Source of the DNA: a virus
Virus record (IMG/VR): IMGVR_UViG_3300030116_004830
Location: 1-64,000 of that record
Length of the DNA stretch: 64,000 bases
Reading direction: 5' to 3' (one strand)
The notes under the pieces were generated by a model. It was not told the origin of the DNA and did no database searches. It saw only the letters and a list, made by a program, of their open reading frames with translations. Positions 15,870 to 23,564 of this stretch are shown here, in pieces. Position numbers and translations under genes: made by a program. The stretch's first letter is position 1, and every line of letters begins with the position of its first letter.

Positions 15870-16732
15870 TGAGTGAATATACATATCAATGGAATGCCGA
15901 ATGGATGAACGACCCTACTATGCCTTTATTGAAGGTAACAAAATCTTCACTGAATACTTTTGAGTTCTGTAGAAAACAATATGAGTTTCAATACATAGAA
16001 GGCAGAAGGTCTGAACCTAATGCGGCTATGGCTAGAGGTTCAACAGTTCACAATGCTTACGAAGATTTCTACAATGAATTTGAACTTAAGAAAGCAGAAG
16101 AAATGGATGAGAACTTATTGTATGAATATTGTATAGGTCTTTTTCCTATAGACGATTATGGTGAAGTGTATCAAAAGATGTCTGCGTTTGAAACTGAAAG
16201 ATTCTTGAAATCAAAGTCAGCAAATACTTTGCCTACATATTTACCAGTTGGTAACGAAATTAGATGTAACGCCCAACTAGAGATTAGTAGTTATGCAGGG
16301 GCTAAAGGTAGAAAGCCTCATTTTCATCTTAAGAGAGATTACACTGTTCATCTTCAAGGTATTATTGATAGAGTATTCCAAGAAGGAGAAGGTTACATCC
16401 CTGTTGAATTAAAAACAGGTATTTGGAAAGATAGAAAGCAATCTCACATGAGGAACGAAATGGCCTTCTACAAAGTCCTGATGGATGCAGACCCCGATGT
16501 TAGTATGGACCCTATTACTCATTGGGCATGGTATTATCCTGATTCTAATTATTTTCAATTGGAACCAATTAAGCCGCTTAATGAAAACAATATACCTAAG
16601 AGAATTGCTAAGTTGATTAAGGCTTACGAAGACAACAGGTTCCCCGCCTCGTATTTTCCTAAGAAATGCGAACATTGTTCATTTATAGGATTGTGCGACT
16701 CGGCGCAACAAGCGGAGTTATGGGATTGGTGA
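15869..16732 (+). CDS. Cas4/RecB-like PD-(D/E)XK nuclease with Fe-S cysteines
   Basis: The 287-residue protein has the RecB-family layout: Cys34 in FEFCRKQ, His61, IIDRV with Asp167, VELKTG with Glu180 and Lys182, an EMAFY motif, and a C-terminal trio CEHCSFIGLC (Cys267, 270, 276). One N-terminal plus three C-terminal cysteines is the 4Fe-4S arrangement of Cas4 and AddB nucleases. Such enzymes resect DNA ends for recombination. The last residues, QAELWDW, resemble a truncated PIP box. The start follows the polymerase stop. Confidence 0.85.
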   Translation: MSEYTYQWNAEWMNDPTMPLLKVTKSSLNTFEFCRKQYEFQYIEGRRSEPNAAMARGSTVHNAYEDFYNEFELKKAEEMDENLLYEYCIGLFPIDDYGEVYQKMSAFETERFLKSKSANTLPTYLPVGNEIRCNAQLEISSYAGAKGRKPHFHLKRDYTVHLQGIIDRVFQEGEGYIPVELKTGIWKDRKQSHMRNEMAFYKVLMDADPDVSMDPITHWAWYYPDSNYFQLEPIKPLNENNIPKRIAKLIKAYEDNRFPASYFPKKCEHCSFIGLCDSAQQAELWDW

Positions 16733-16734
16733 TT

Positions 16735-16950
16735 ATGAAAGAAAGAGCAAAGAAGATTTGGTTTCTAACAGTAGATGCTCTCACTATTTTGGTGTTGTTA
16801 ATATGGAATGTTAGTATTATCCTAGTGATAGGAGTAGCATTGATTCCCGTATTAACGTGGAGATTTTTATTTGGGACCAAGAAAGAGATTACTAGATATG
16901 CAAAGGAGGGTTTGAAAAATGAAGGAAAAGATACTAGCGAAGATAAATAG
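16735..16950 (+). CDS. Small membrane protein, 71 aa
   Basis: From the ATG at 16735 the product has a basic start (MKERAKKIWF), a long hydrophobic stretch (residues about 9-45, enough for two spans) and a charged tail. A longer frame to the left overlaps the nuclease and has no ribosome site. GGTGATT lies directly upstream. It is not recognised; a regulator at the host membrane or replication anchoring are possible roles. Confidence 0.55.
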   Translation: MKERAKKIWFLTVDALTILVLLIWNVSIILVIGVALIPVLTWRFLFGTKKEITRYAKEGLKNEGKDTSEDK

Positions 16951-17422
16951 TAAGGACTGGAAGTTTCATGAGTTATTGAAACTGAAAGAAGTTGCTAAAT
17001 CTGTCTCAGAAGAACTTTACCATGAGTTAAACTTGAACGACCAACTTGAACTAGTTTGGGAAGTAATGTTAGATAATACAGAATGGACAAATCAAGGCAG
17101 GTATGCTACCTTTGGTTCTTTGTTTAAAAAGTTAGTAACAGAGAAACTGGAAGAACAAGTAATGATTGTTTTTCAGGATAAATTTGAATCAGCAACAGTA
17201 AACTTTGGAGCAGAAAAAACTGAAACCCCCTTAGTTCCAGTGGAAAAACCTGCATCATTAGCGGATAAATATGCTAAAGACCCAATGGAGGATTTAGTAA
17301 AAGGAAAGGATGTAGATGTTCCTGTTAAGAATGTAAAACCTACCTTAAAAGAAAAGGATGGTCAAGTCGAGACAAGATTAGGTAATGTAAAAGTAAAGAG
17401 AGTTGGTGGAAATGGTCTTTGA
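16919..17422 (+). CDS. Hypothetical protein, 167 aa
   Basis: GGAGGG precedes the start, which lies inside the 3' end of the membrane-protein gene. The N-terminal 100 residues are helical; the C-terminal third is a flexible-looking segment rich in Pro, Val, Lys and Asp (VEKPASLADKYAKDPMEDL). It is not recognised. The layout of a folded domain plus linker suggests an adaptor. Confidence 0.55.
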   Translation: MKEKILAKINSKDWKFHELLKLKEVAKSVSEELYHELNLNDQLELVWEVMLDNTEWTNQGRYATFGSLFKKLVTEKLEEQVMIVFQDKFESATVNFGAEKTETPLVPVEKPASLADKYAKDPMEDLVKGKDVDVPVKNVKPTLKEKDGQVETRLGNVKVKRVGGNGL

Positions 17423-17567
17423 TGAAATGTTAGAAGGACAAAAGAAATTGACGGAAACGATGGAAGAAATCCATCAAACCCTCAAATTCAGCAATCGAAT
17501 AATTATGATGGTTAATGTCGTTAATATTCTTACCATTATCGTAGTCGGTTTGGTGTTATTCCAATGA
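17412..17567 (+). CDS. Small tail-anchored membrane protein, 51 aa
   Basis: The ATG follows GGTGGA and overlaps the upstream stop. The product has an N-terminal amphipathic helix (FDEMLEGQKKLTETMEEIHQ) and a single C-terminal span (VVNILTIIVVGLVLF). It resembles small phage proteins that pair a coiled coil with a membrane anchor. No function is known. Confidence 0.5.
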   Translation: MVFDEMLEGQKKLTETMEEIHQTLKFSNRIIMMVNVVNILTIIVVGLVLFQ

Positions 17568-17579
17568 AGAGGAATAGAT

Positions 17580-17738
17580 ATGAGTTGGCTTAAAGAGAAA
17601 AACAAAAGAAGTTACGAGGAAGCCCAATATAGACGGGCTATTTACAGAGAAATAATATCAGCCGAATATTTCTTTCTAAAGGACTATATGTTTACCTTTG
17701 AATTAAAAGACGGCAAACTAATAAGGGTGAAAGAATGA
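17580..17738 (+). CDS. Small basic hypothetical protein, 52 aa
   Basis: GAGG lies 8 nt before the ATG and the TGA overlaps the primase start (ATGA), which supports real translation. The product begins MSWLKEKNKRSYEEAQYRRA and ends FELKDGKLIRVKE. It is not recognised. Translational coupling to the primase gene is the only context clue. Confidence 0.5.
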   Translation: MSWLKEKNKRSYEEAQYRRAIYREIISAEYFFLKDYMFTFELKDGKLIRVKE

Positions 17739-18841
17739 AGTTTCCTAGAGAAGTATGGCCAAGTGCTAACAAACAAACTAATACTTTTGCTAGTAAGAGA
17801 AAGTTGGTTCATAGTAAAGAAGAGTTCGACTCTTGGGTTAAGACCCATAATGGAAAAATGAACTGTTATACATCAGTATATGATTATGCTCAATACACCC
17901 ATAAACAAGCAGTAACGGACACCGTTATTCTTGATAGAGTGTTTCTAGATTTTGACGCTCATCATGGTGAAGTAGATAGCAGGACTGGGGCGCAAACAAT
18001 TAGTGAAGCACAGATTCAATTATGTTTAGATGATTTGCTAGATGTTTCAGTTTATTTAGAAGAGAAGGACTATTGCTATGATATTTCATTTTCAGGGAGA
18101 GGATTTCATGTATATGTGTATGGTAATATTATTCCTGTAAATCAGATTCGCAGGTTGACCGCATTCTTTAATGAAATGAAAGAGTTAACCTCTAATGGAA
18201 CTTTAGATAGTTCAGCGATTTCACCTAGAAGATTGAGGCGTATTCGTAATACTATGAACCTGAAAGCGTCTTATGGTGACGGTTGTTACTATTCAATACC
18301 ACTATCAATAGACGACATCAGAAACAAAACTGTTAGTCAGATTTTAGAATTAGCAAAAAGACCCGAAGGGGTATCCATTAGATATGGTTCTACATTAGTT
18401 AATTGGCCACAAGTTCCTGAAATTAAAGAATCAGAGATTGAAGCAGAAGTTATCAATGCAGGTAACTTACCTCTTCCACCATGCATGTATAGTGCTATTA
18501 TGGTTGAGAATCCAACTGATGAAGCAAGAGCATATCTTGTTAGTTGGTATAAGGACCTATTACTATGGTCAGATTTCAATGTAGGTTTTACAGAAACACA
18601 AGTTACTCCAAACATGTCCACTAGATTGAATATCATAAATCAGATTACGGCTGAGATAAAACACTTACATGAAACACATAATGTATGGTTAGATTTTGAT
18701 GAAGCCATAACAAAATACAGAGTTGGTTTTGTAGTTAATGGAAACTATAATTTCCCTAATTGTGATAAACTGATTGCTAATGGATACTGTATCGGAACAT
18801 GTTGGAGATTAAAGGATTACACAAAGGAGATGAAAGAATGA
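17735..18841 (+). CDS. Archaeo-eukaryotic primase, PriS-like with PriL-type Fe-S domain
   Basis: The 368-residue protein has the catalytic PriS motifs: FLDFD (Asp72, Asp74), SGRGFH (120-125) and a basic RRLRRIR block. The C-terminal part has four cysteines, Cys250 in LPPCMYS and Cys343, 352, 356 in PNCDKLIANGYCIGTCW, the arrangement of the PriL Fe-S domain that helps start primers. Cellular archaea keep PriS and PriL as separate subunits; here both functions appear in one short chain. It would make primers for the split PolB. The tandem PIP-box peptide gene overlaps its stop. Confidence 0.85.
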   Translation: MKFPREVWPSANKQTNTFASKRKLVHSKEEFDSWVKTHNGKMNCYTSVYDYAQYTHKQAVTDTVILDRVFLDFDAHHGEVDSRTGAQTISEAQIQLCLDDLLDVSVYLEEKDYCYDISFSGRGFHVYVYGNIIPVNQIRRLTAFFNEMKELTSNGTLDSSAISPRRLRRIRNTMNLKASYGDGCYYSIPLSIDDIRNKTVSQILELAKRPEGVSIRYGSTLVNWPQVPEIKESEIEAEVINAGNLPLPPCMYSAIMVENPTDEARAYLVSWYKDLLLWSDFNVGFTETQVTPNMSTRLNIINQITAEIKHLHETHNVWLDFDEAITKYRVGFVVNGNYNFPNCDKLIANGYCIGTCWRLKDYTKEMKE

Positions 18842-18924
18842 GACAAACTACGTTATTTGAATTTGGATTAAGAATAGAAGGACAAACTACACTAGAAGAT
18901 TTTGGGTTAGTATTTGAGGAATAA
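18838..18924 (+). CDS. Tandem PIP-box peptide, 28 aa
   Basis: A 28-residue gene overlaps the primase stop (ATGA) with GGAG 8 nt upstream, and the XPF-like gene starts 2 nt after it. The product contains two near-identical PCNA-interacting boxes, RQTTLFEFGL and GQTTLEDFGL, 13 residues apart, and little else. The consensus is Q-x-x-[LIM]-x-x-aromatic pair; here the second aromatic is Gly, so binding may be altered. A peptide that is essentially two PIP boxes could bridge two clamp subunits, compete with host PCNA clients, or act in trans for the adjacent nuclease. Confidence 0.65.
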   Translation: MRQTTLFEFGLRIEGQTTLEDFGLVFEE

Positions 18925-18926
18925 AT

Positions 18927-19622
18927 ATGAAGTTAATTATTGATAGCAGAGAAACTTCGGGTCTTACCAATGAAGTAGAAATTAAAGCCGCTAAACTCAA
19001 TTTAGTTACCGAGAAGAAGTGGCTAGAGGTAGGAGATTATGTCTTTGGAGATGTATGCTTTGAAGCAAAATCTACACATGATTTTCTATCGTCTGTTATC
19101 AGTAAGAGATTATGGACCCAATTAGATAACATGGATAGATGCTACAAAACGAATGTAGTAATTATCTATGGTTCTTTGAGAGATGCATTAAGTTATACTA
19201 GTTATTCTGCTAAGTATAACAATATGCCTAGACAAAGAAAAATGCAATTACTTACTAACAAATTCTATGGAGCAATAGGTAGAATCATTCTTGATTCTGA
19301 TATTAAACCTATATGGGTAATAGACGAATATGCGGCGGCATCTATTATTTGTAGCGTTGCTAAGATGCAACCAATTGAAAGGTCGCCAATTAAACCCCAT
19401 CTGTTTAAGAGATTTACAACAGATGATATTAGATTAAACATGTTAGCATCAATTAAAGGTGTTAGCGAAAAGAAAGCAAAATTATTGCTAGAAAAGTTCG
19501 GTTCTCTTATGGAGATAGGAGATTGCGATAAAAGAGAATTATGTTCTCTAGATGGTATTGGAGATACTACTGCTGATAGGATACTATCAGCCTTTAACTC
19601 AGACAAGGAGGTTAGACAATGA
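18927..19622 (+). CDS. XPF/ERCC4-type structure-specific nuclease
   Basis: The 231-residue protein opens with LIIDSRE and the ERCC4 catalytic region GDYVFGDVCFEAKSTHD (Gly36, Asp37, Glu46, Lys48, Asp52); the usual ERK triad reads EAK. A helix-hairpin-helix pair follows (MLASIKGVSEKKAKLLLEKF and LCSLDGIGDTTADRILSAF). This is the size and order of the short archaeal XPF, which cuts branched DNA and depends on PCNA. No PIP box is present in the protein itself; the tandem PIP peptide is encoded just upstream. A role in resolving replication or recombination branches is likely. Confidence 0.88.
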   Translation: MKLIIDSRETSGLTNEVEIKAAKLNLVTEKKWLEVGDYVFGDVCFEAKSTHDFLSSVISKRLWTQLDNMDRCYKTNVVIIYGSLRDALSYTSYSAKYNNMPRQRKMQLLTNKFYGAIGRIILDSDIKPIWVIDEYAAASIICSVAKMQPIERSPIKPHLFKRFTTDDIRLNMLASIKGVSEKKAKLLLEKFGSLMEIGDCDKRELCSLDGIGDTTADRILSAFNSDKEVRQ

Positions 19623-21190
19623 ACGAATACGATGATGAAACACTAGAAGCCGAAGAACAATACGTTAGAGAAATAGATTTACCTGCGGTAGTTAGAAATT
19701 GGGAAAAGACGGCAATTAGTTTTTCAAGACATAACAACATCCCGTCAATTTTAGGGTTCTATTCAATTTTAGGAGATTTAGTTAAAAGATTCATTGAGAT
19801 ACCTTATGGTCAAACTACTACTGATACTCGCCTTCATTATGTTTGGATTCAAACCGCTAGGTCGGGAAAGACAACATTGGTAATGTATGTTCTTACTCCT
19901 GTCGCTAAGAAAATCTATGAAGATTTGAAAGATGACCCATATGTAGAATCAGCCGTTCTGAATCTTGCAGATTATACTACTGCGGCTTTAGTAGGCGACC
20001 ACATCTTTAATGAGAAATTTAAGGAAGATGCCGAAGATATTCTTTCAAGAGAACTAAGAGCAATCGAGGGCGACCCTATGAATGGGGTTGCGCCAACTAG
20101 AAATTTTACAACTGATGATGAAAGAATTCAAGCAGTAAATGATGCATATGAAACTTATGAAATAACTAAGGATAGATGGATTATTGATTATGGACCGTTG
20201 CATGGAGAAGGTATTTGGTTTGCGGATGAGTTTGAAGGTAGCGGGGTTTTCAAGGATAAAGCCCACAAAGAGAATATGAACATTCTATTTCAGACATTAA
20301 TGAACAACTTTCACAGTGGGGCGAATGAGTATCCTAAAGCATTGAAAGGTAAACCTACCATTCATTTGAATTCAAAGCATACTATGATTGCTCTTACATT
20401 TCCACCCGAACATCTTCTAAAGACGGTAGCCGATAAGGGTATTCTTCAAAGGTTTTTACCATTTATTTGGGATGTTCCTGATGATATTCTAACCGCTATG
20501 AGAAAAGAAGTTATTGGAGGATTCGGAACTAGAGTAGAAAAGAGAGGACCACCGCTACATTTAGCAAAGGGGTTACTGGAAATCTACAAGGCAACTAAGG
20601 CCCAATTTGAATCCAATGGAAAAGACCCTTTCAATACTATTGCCTATCATCCATCGTCTAAAGATGCACTAGATATGGCTCACGATTCTATCTTGAAATA
20701 TATTGATAATCTGCATCCTAAGATTCGTAATGTGGTTCGTTTGTTTGAAATGAATCTATTAGAATACATAGGTAAATTAGCAGTATTGAATACTTTGGCT
20801 ATGGCTAAGAACATCGAAGATGTAAATCAAAGGTTCGTTGTCTATCCACAAAACGTAAGACAAGGTGCGTATATAGTTAGAAAGTGCTATGTAACTTTGG
20901 TCGAATGGCTAGAAAATGCTATCAAGGCAGATAAGTCACTTATCAGAACAAAAAGTAATTGGAAGGAGTTCCAACATGCTTATCAAGTGGCTATGGATAG
21001 GGCTAAATCACAGGAAGTATTAGAAGGGGGATTTGTTTGGAAGAGATTAGTGTTGGAAGAAGCGGCCAAAATAATAGGCCAATCACCAAAGACAATCAAT
21101 GATAAATTCAACAAGTTAAGTGAAATGTTTGAGGAAAAGAAGGAAGGAGTTAAACCTTATATCAGACCGAAAAAACAACAGGAGGAATAG
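19619..21190 (+). CDS. DUF3987-like replicative helicase/ATPase
   Basis: The 523-residue protein has Walker A in WIQTARSGKTTL (Lys84), Walker B GIWFADEFEG (Asp203, Glu204), and a downstream segment KHTMIALTFPPEHLL ... GILQRFLPFIW with the arginine seen in DUF3987-type primase-associated helicases. A helix-turn-helix lies at the C-terminus (LVLEEAAKIIGQSPKTINDK). No MCM-type motif is visible. It lies close to the primase and so is the best candidate for the replicative helicase. Ribosome site AAGGAGG; overlap with the XPF-like stop. Confidence 0.65.
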   Translation: MNEYDDETLEAEEQYVREIDLPAVVRNWEKTAISFSRHNNIPSILGFYSILGDLVKRFIEIPYGQTTTDTRLHYVWIQTARSGKTTLVMYVLTPVAKKIYEDLKDDPYVESAVLNLADYTTAALVGDHIFNEKFKEDAEDILSRELRAIEGDPMNGVAPTRNFTTDDERIQAVNDAYETYEITKDRWIIDYGPLHGEGIWFADEFEGSGVFKDKAHKENMNILFQTLMNNFHSGANEYPKALKGKPTIHLNSKHTMIALTFPPEHLLKTVADKGILQRFLPFIWDVPDDILTAMRKEVIGGFGTRVEKRGPPLHLAKGLLEIYKATKAQFESNGKDPFNTIAYHPSSKDALDMAHDSILKYIDNLHPKIRNVVRLFEMNLLEYIGKLAVLNTLAMAKNIEDVNQRFVVYPQNVRQGAYIVRKCYVTLVEWLENAIKADKSLIRTKSNWKEFQHAYQVAMDRAKSQEVLEGGFVWKRLVLEEAAKIIGQSPKTINDKFNKLSEMFEEKKEGVKPYIRPKKQQEE

Positions 21191-21193
21191 AAA

Positions 21194-21427
21194 ATGAAAG
21201 TAACATGGGAAAATAAGTATGTGGTTTTTGATGTTAATGATGGACCTAAAACCATGATTGACGCACTGAACCTAGAGGGAGCAGAAGGATGGGAGGTAGC
21301 ATCTATTGTTAGCGTAGCAGGTAACAAATTATGTGCCTTCCTGAAAAGAGGGGACTATATTATGGAACCTTCTCCTGAAGAGGAAAAGAGAGATGAAGTG
21401 CTGAAATTATGGGGCGGAAAGGAATGA
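21194..21427 (+). CDS. DUF4177-like small protein, 77 aa
   Basis: The product follows the DUF4177 pattern: a strand WENKYVVF, a helix around MIDALNLEGAEGWEVASIV, then NKLCAFLKRG. The GWE-v-(5-15)-FLKR core is characteristic. Members are small alpha/beta proteins of unknown function common in phages and bacteria. GGAGG precedes the start and the stop overlaps the exonuclease start. Confidence 0.65.
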   Translation: MKVTWENKYVVFDVNDGPKTMIDALNLEGAEGWEVASIVSVAGNKLCAFLKRGDYIMEPSPEEEKRDEVLKLWGGKE

Positions 21428-22023
21428 ATAATGTCCTTGCAATCGACTTAGAAACCAAGAATCTCTCCACAGATATTGGAGGGTGGGGTAATACCCATAT
21501 GTTTCTTGTATCTACAGTAACTACTTGGAATGGAGATACTGGGACTGTCTATGTAGATGAACCAGTATCGGATACCTTTTCTAAATCAGGAATTCAAACT
21601 AAACCGATTAGAGAACTAAAGTTTGATTTGGATGAACATTTCAAGAAAGGAGGCATTCTATTAGGACACAACATTGTGGCCTTTGACCTACCTGTTCTTA
21701 GAGATGCCTTAGATATTTATTGTATTAGAAAATACATTACCAATAAACAGTATATTGATACTAGCCAGTATTTTGTTTCCAATCATGGCGAGAGATATTC
21801 ATTGAATAATCTAGTAGACCATACTTTAGGAAAACAAAAAACACTAAGCAGTATGGACGCTCCTAAACTATGGAAGGCAGGGGAATACGATATTGTCGTA
21901 GATTATTGTCTAAAGGATTCACAATTAGTTTATGACCTATGGAAACATGGACAAGATAATGGTGTTGTAAAGGCATTCAATATTAATGAAGAAAAAGAAA
22001 TAACAATGGAGGTGGAATGGTAA
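21424..22023 (+). CDS. 3'-5' exonuclease (RNase H-fold, DnaQ/PolB-exo-like)
   Basis: From ATG 21424 (ATGA overlap) the 199-residue protein shows exo I VLAIDLETKN (Asp8, Glu10), exo II GHNIVAFDLPVLRD and exo III YCLKDSQLVYDL with the Y-x-x-x-D form. It corresponds to the stand-alone exonuclease family related to the PolB proofreading domain. It might add proofreading, process ends, or degrade host DNA. It is the last enzyme of the replication block. Confidence 0.85.
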   Translation: MNNVLAIDLETKNLSTDIGGWGNTHMFLVSTVTTWNGDTGTVYVDEPVSDTFSKSGIQTKPIRELKFDLDEHFKKGGILLGHNIVAFDLPVLRDALDIYCIRKYITNKQYIDTSQYFVSNHGERYSLNNLVDHTLGKQKTLSSMDAPKLWKAGEYDIVVDYCLKDSQLVYDLWKHGQDNGVVKAFNINEEKEITMEVEW

Positions 22024-22181
22024 TGGATACAGCAGAAGTTTTCGGTTGGATATTATTTTTCGTCTTTATTAGCGTTCTTTTCTTTGCGGCTTTTGGAGGA
22101 GCATCTGTAACAGAAGATTCTGTTGAAGAATATATCCAAAATCTAATGCAAGAAGAAGCGGCTAATAAGGGTAGAAGATAA
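22023..22181 (+). CDS. Small membrane protein, 52 aa
   Basis: GGAGGTGGAATGG upstream and a one-base overlap with the exonuclease stop support translation. The product has one span (GWILFFVFISVLFFAAFGG) and an acidic tail. It is not recognised; it could be a lysis- or membrane-associated factor. Confidence 0.5.
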   Translation: MDTAEVFGWILFFVFISVLFFAAFGGASVTEDSVEEYIQNLMQEEAANKGRR

Positions 22182-22312
22182 TGGGACTAAAGTATAGATG
22201 TAAAGAATGTTCTAGATATATCGTGCCTAGGCGCATAAAAGGTCACTATATTGGTGATAACGAAGTTATCAAAATATGGGAATGTCCTGCATGTTTAGCC
22301 TTATGGAGATAG
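22181..22312 (+). CDS. Zinc-ribbon miniprotein, 43 aa
   Basis: The ATG overlaps the preceding stop. The product has two cysteine pairs, YRCKECSRYI and WECPACLALW, consistent with a zinc ribbon. Similar tiny zinc proteins occur within the split polymerase locus of this genome. Function is unknown. Confidence 0.55.
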   Translation: MGLKYRCKECSRYIVPRRIKGHYIGDNEVIKIWECPACLALWR

Positions 22313-22347
22313 AAAAAGATAAGTAGTTTACTTTCTACACCTCTGTT

Positions 22348-22539
22348 ATGGTCGGTTTATTGAGCGTATTGGGAGTTAGTGGAATGATTACTTTAGTAGG
22401 ATTTGGATGGTATCTCACCATCGAAAAACAATTATCAAAAGCATTCGATATAGAAATTTTTGATGATGAAGAAGAACTCATTAATCTCTTCAAAAACGGA
22501 TTAAGAAATTCTTGTTGGGAAGAAACCGAAGATTGCTAG
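22348..22539 (+). CDS. Small membrane protein, 63 aa
   Basis: The last gene of the rightward block. An N-terminal hydrophobic span (LLSVLGVSGMITLVGFGWYL) is followed by an acidic soluble part. No ribosome site precedes the ATG and a 35-nt gap separates it from the upstream gene, so it may be leaderless or weakly expressed. It is not recognised. Confidence 0.4.
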   Translation: MVGLLSVLGVSGMITLVGFGWYLTIEKQLSKAFDIEIFDDEEELINLFKNGLRNSCWEETEDC

Positions 22540-22552
22540 AATATCGAGATTG

Positions 22553-22579
22553 AAAAAAATGACCCCCCATAACGGGGGG
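22553..22579 (-). terminator. Hairpin plus T-run terminator for leftward genes
   Basis: CCCCCC (22563-22568) pairs with GGGGGG (22574-22579) around an ATAAC loop. Read on the - strand the hairpin is followed within two bases by T and then a run of seven Ts after one A (complement of 22553-22559). This is the form of an intrinsic terminator and lies just beyond the last leftward gene. Confidence 0.7.
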
Positions 22580-22603
22580 CATATTTCAATGAAAAATGTG
22601 AAA

Positions 22604-22645
22604 ATGGGAGGGCGAAATCTCGCCTAGCCCATAAAATTTTTTTTT
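22604..22645 (+). terminator. Hairpin plus T-run terminator for rightward genes
   Basis: A composite hairpin, ATGGG/CCCAT outside and GGCGA/TCGCC inside with an AATC loop, is followed by AAAA and nine Ts at 22637-22645. It lies after the last rightward gene. A third hairpin with related bases (GGTGAGA/TCTCGCC, 22658-22675) follows. Archaeal termination normally needs only a U-run, so the strong stems are notable. Confidence 0.7.
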
Positions 22646-22739
22646 AAAAATAAAATGGGTGAGATTATTCTCGCCTATATTATCTTCATTTAAATATCAT
22701 TAATGTCTTACCAAGACATATTTCGCCACTGATTTGAGA

Positions 22740-22919
22740 TTAAAATTCAAAAAATGTTGATTCCAGAAAAAAGAATACTTTTTTCATCCCACTGATAATA
22801 AGCGGAAGCCATGTGCCTATCATAGATAGCACAATAACTGTTATACAAGCAAGTCCACAAGAATCTACAATTGAATGCGAAGAGGAAACAATCACTTCAC
22901 TCTCATTCACTTCTATCAC
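22740..22919 (-). CDS. Possible small membrane protein, 59 aa (GTG start)
   Basis: On the - strand a GTG overlapping the stop of the fibre gene opens a 59-residue frame with one hydrophobic span (CGLACITVIVLSMIGTWLPL) and a Phe-rich tail. There is no ribosome site, so translation would depend on coupling to the upstream fibre gene. It would be the last gene of the structural operon, a place where lysis genes can occur, but this is inference. The remaining sequence from 22646 to 22739 is AT-rich with no supported gene. Confidence 0.3.
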   Translation of the reverse strand: MIEVNESEVIVSSSHSIVDSCGLACITVIVLSMIGTWLPLIISGMKKVFFFLESTFFEF

Positions 22920-23560
22920 TAAGCCATTGTTACAGTAGATGTAGTTTGATTTGTTTGGCCATTTGTATTGGTCGCTTGTAGAGTAAAAGTTACCTGCGCT
23001 CCATTTTGAAATTCAGTTGCATCAAAACCTCCTCCTGTTGTTCCACCAGCATTTCCTTGTAATGCTAGTTCTTGAAATATAATGTAAAATTCATTGGTTG
23101 TAGAAAGACCTCCTTGTGCGTTACTAGCAACTACATCTATTATCTTATTTCCATTTGCAAAAACAGCATCTAATCCTCCACTACCACCAACAACTGTAGT
23201 AGGGTCAGGGTTATCCATCCATGCTATCAAATCCATATGCGCCCTTCCCACTCCATCACTAACTGTGCTAAATAAGGGATTACCTACAACTCCACTTACA
23301 GATGGAGTAATACTTACAGCCGCTATTGACCCACCATTACCGCTATAAGAAATTGATAACTTAACAGTATGCTCAGACCCAAATATTCCCGCACCGTTAG
23401 GAATCATGGTTATTGCAGGAGAACCTGCACCTCCACCACCACTCATAGGATTAGTGCTTCCAAGATTTAAAGCAGACATTCCAACAAGAGGAGATGCACC
23501 TGCACCCGCAGACGAGGCTTGCTCAACAACCCCATAAGTCCAATGAAAACCTGTAGCCAC
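22919..23560 (-). CDS. Gly/Ser/Thr-rich fibre or adhesin protein, 213 aa
   Basis: A GTG start after GGGTGAT gives a 213-residue protein rich in Gly, Ser, Thr and Asn with few charges. Segments such as TVKLSISYSGNGGSIAAVSI and the ending QTTSTVTMA indicate beta-sandwich or fibre structure. It follows the long fibre gene with overlapping stop/start and is probably a fibre tip or host-recognition adhesin. No enzymatic motif is visible. Confidence 0.55.
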   Translation of the reverse strand: MATGFHWTYGVVEQASSAGAGASPLVGMSALNLGSTNPMSGGGGAGSPAITMIPNGAGIFGSEHTVKLSISYSGNGGSIAAVSITPSVSGVVGNPLFSTVSDGVGRAHMDLIAWMDNPDPTTVVGGSGGLDAVFANGNKIIDVVASNAQGGLSTTNEFYIIFQELALQGNAGGTTGGGFDATEFQNGAQVTFTLQATNTNGQTNQTTSTVTMA

Positions 23561-23564
23561 TTAA

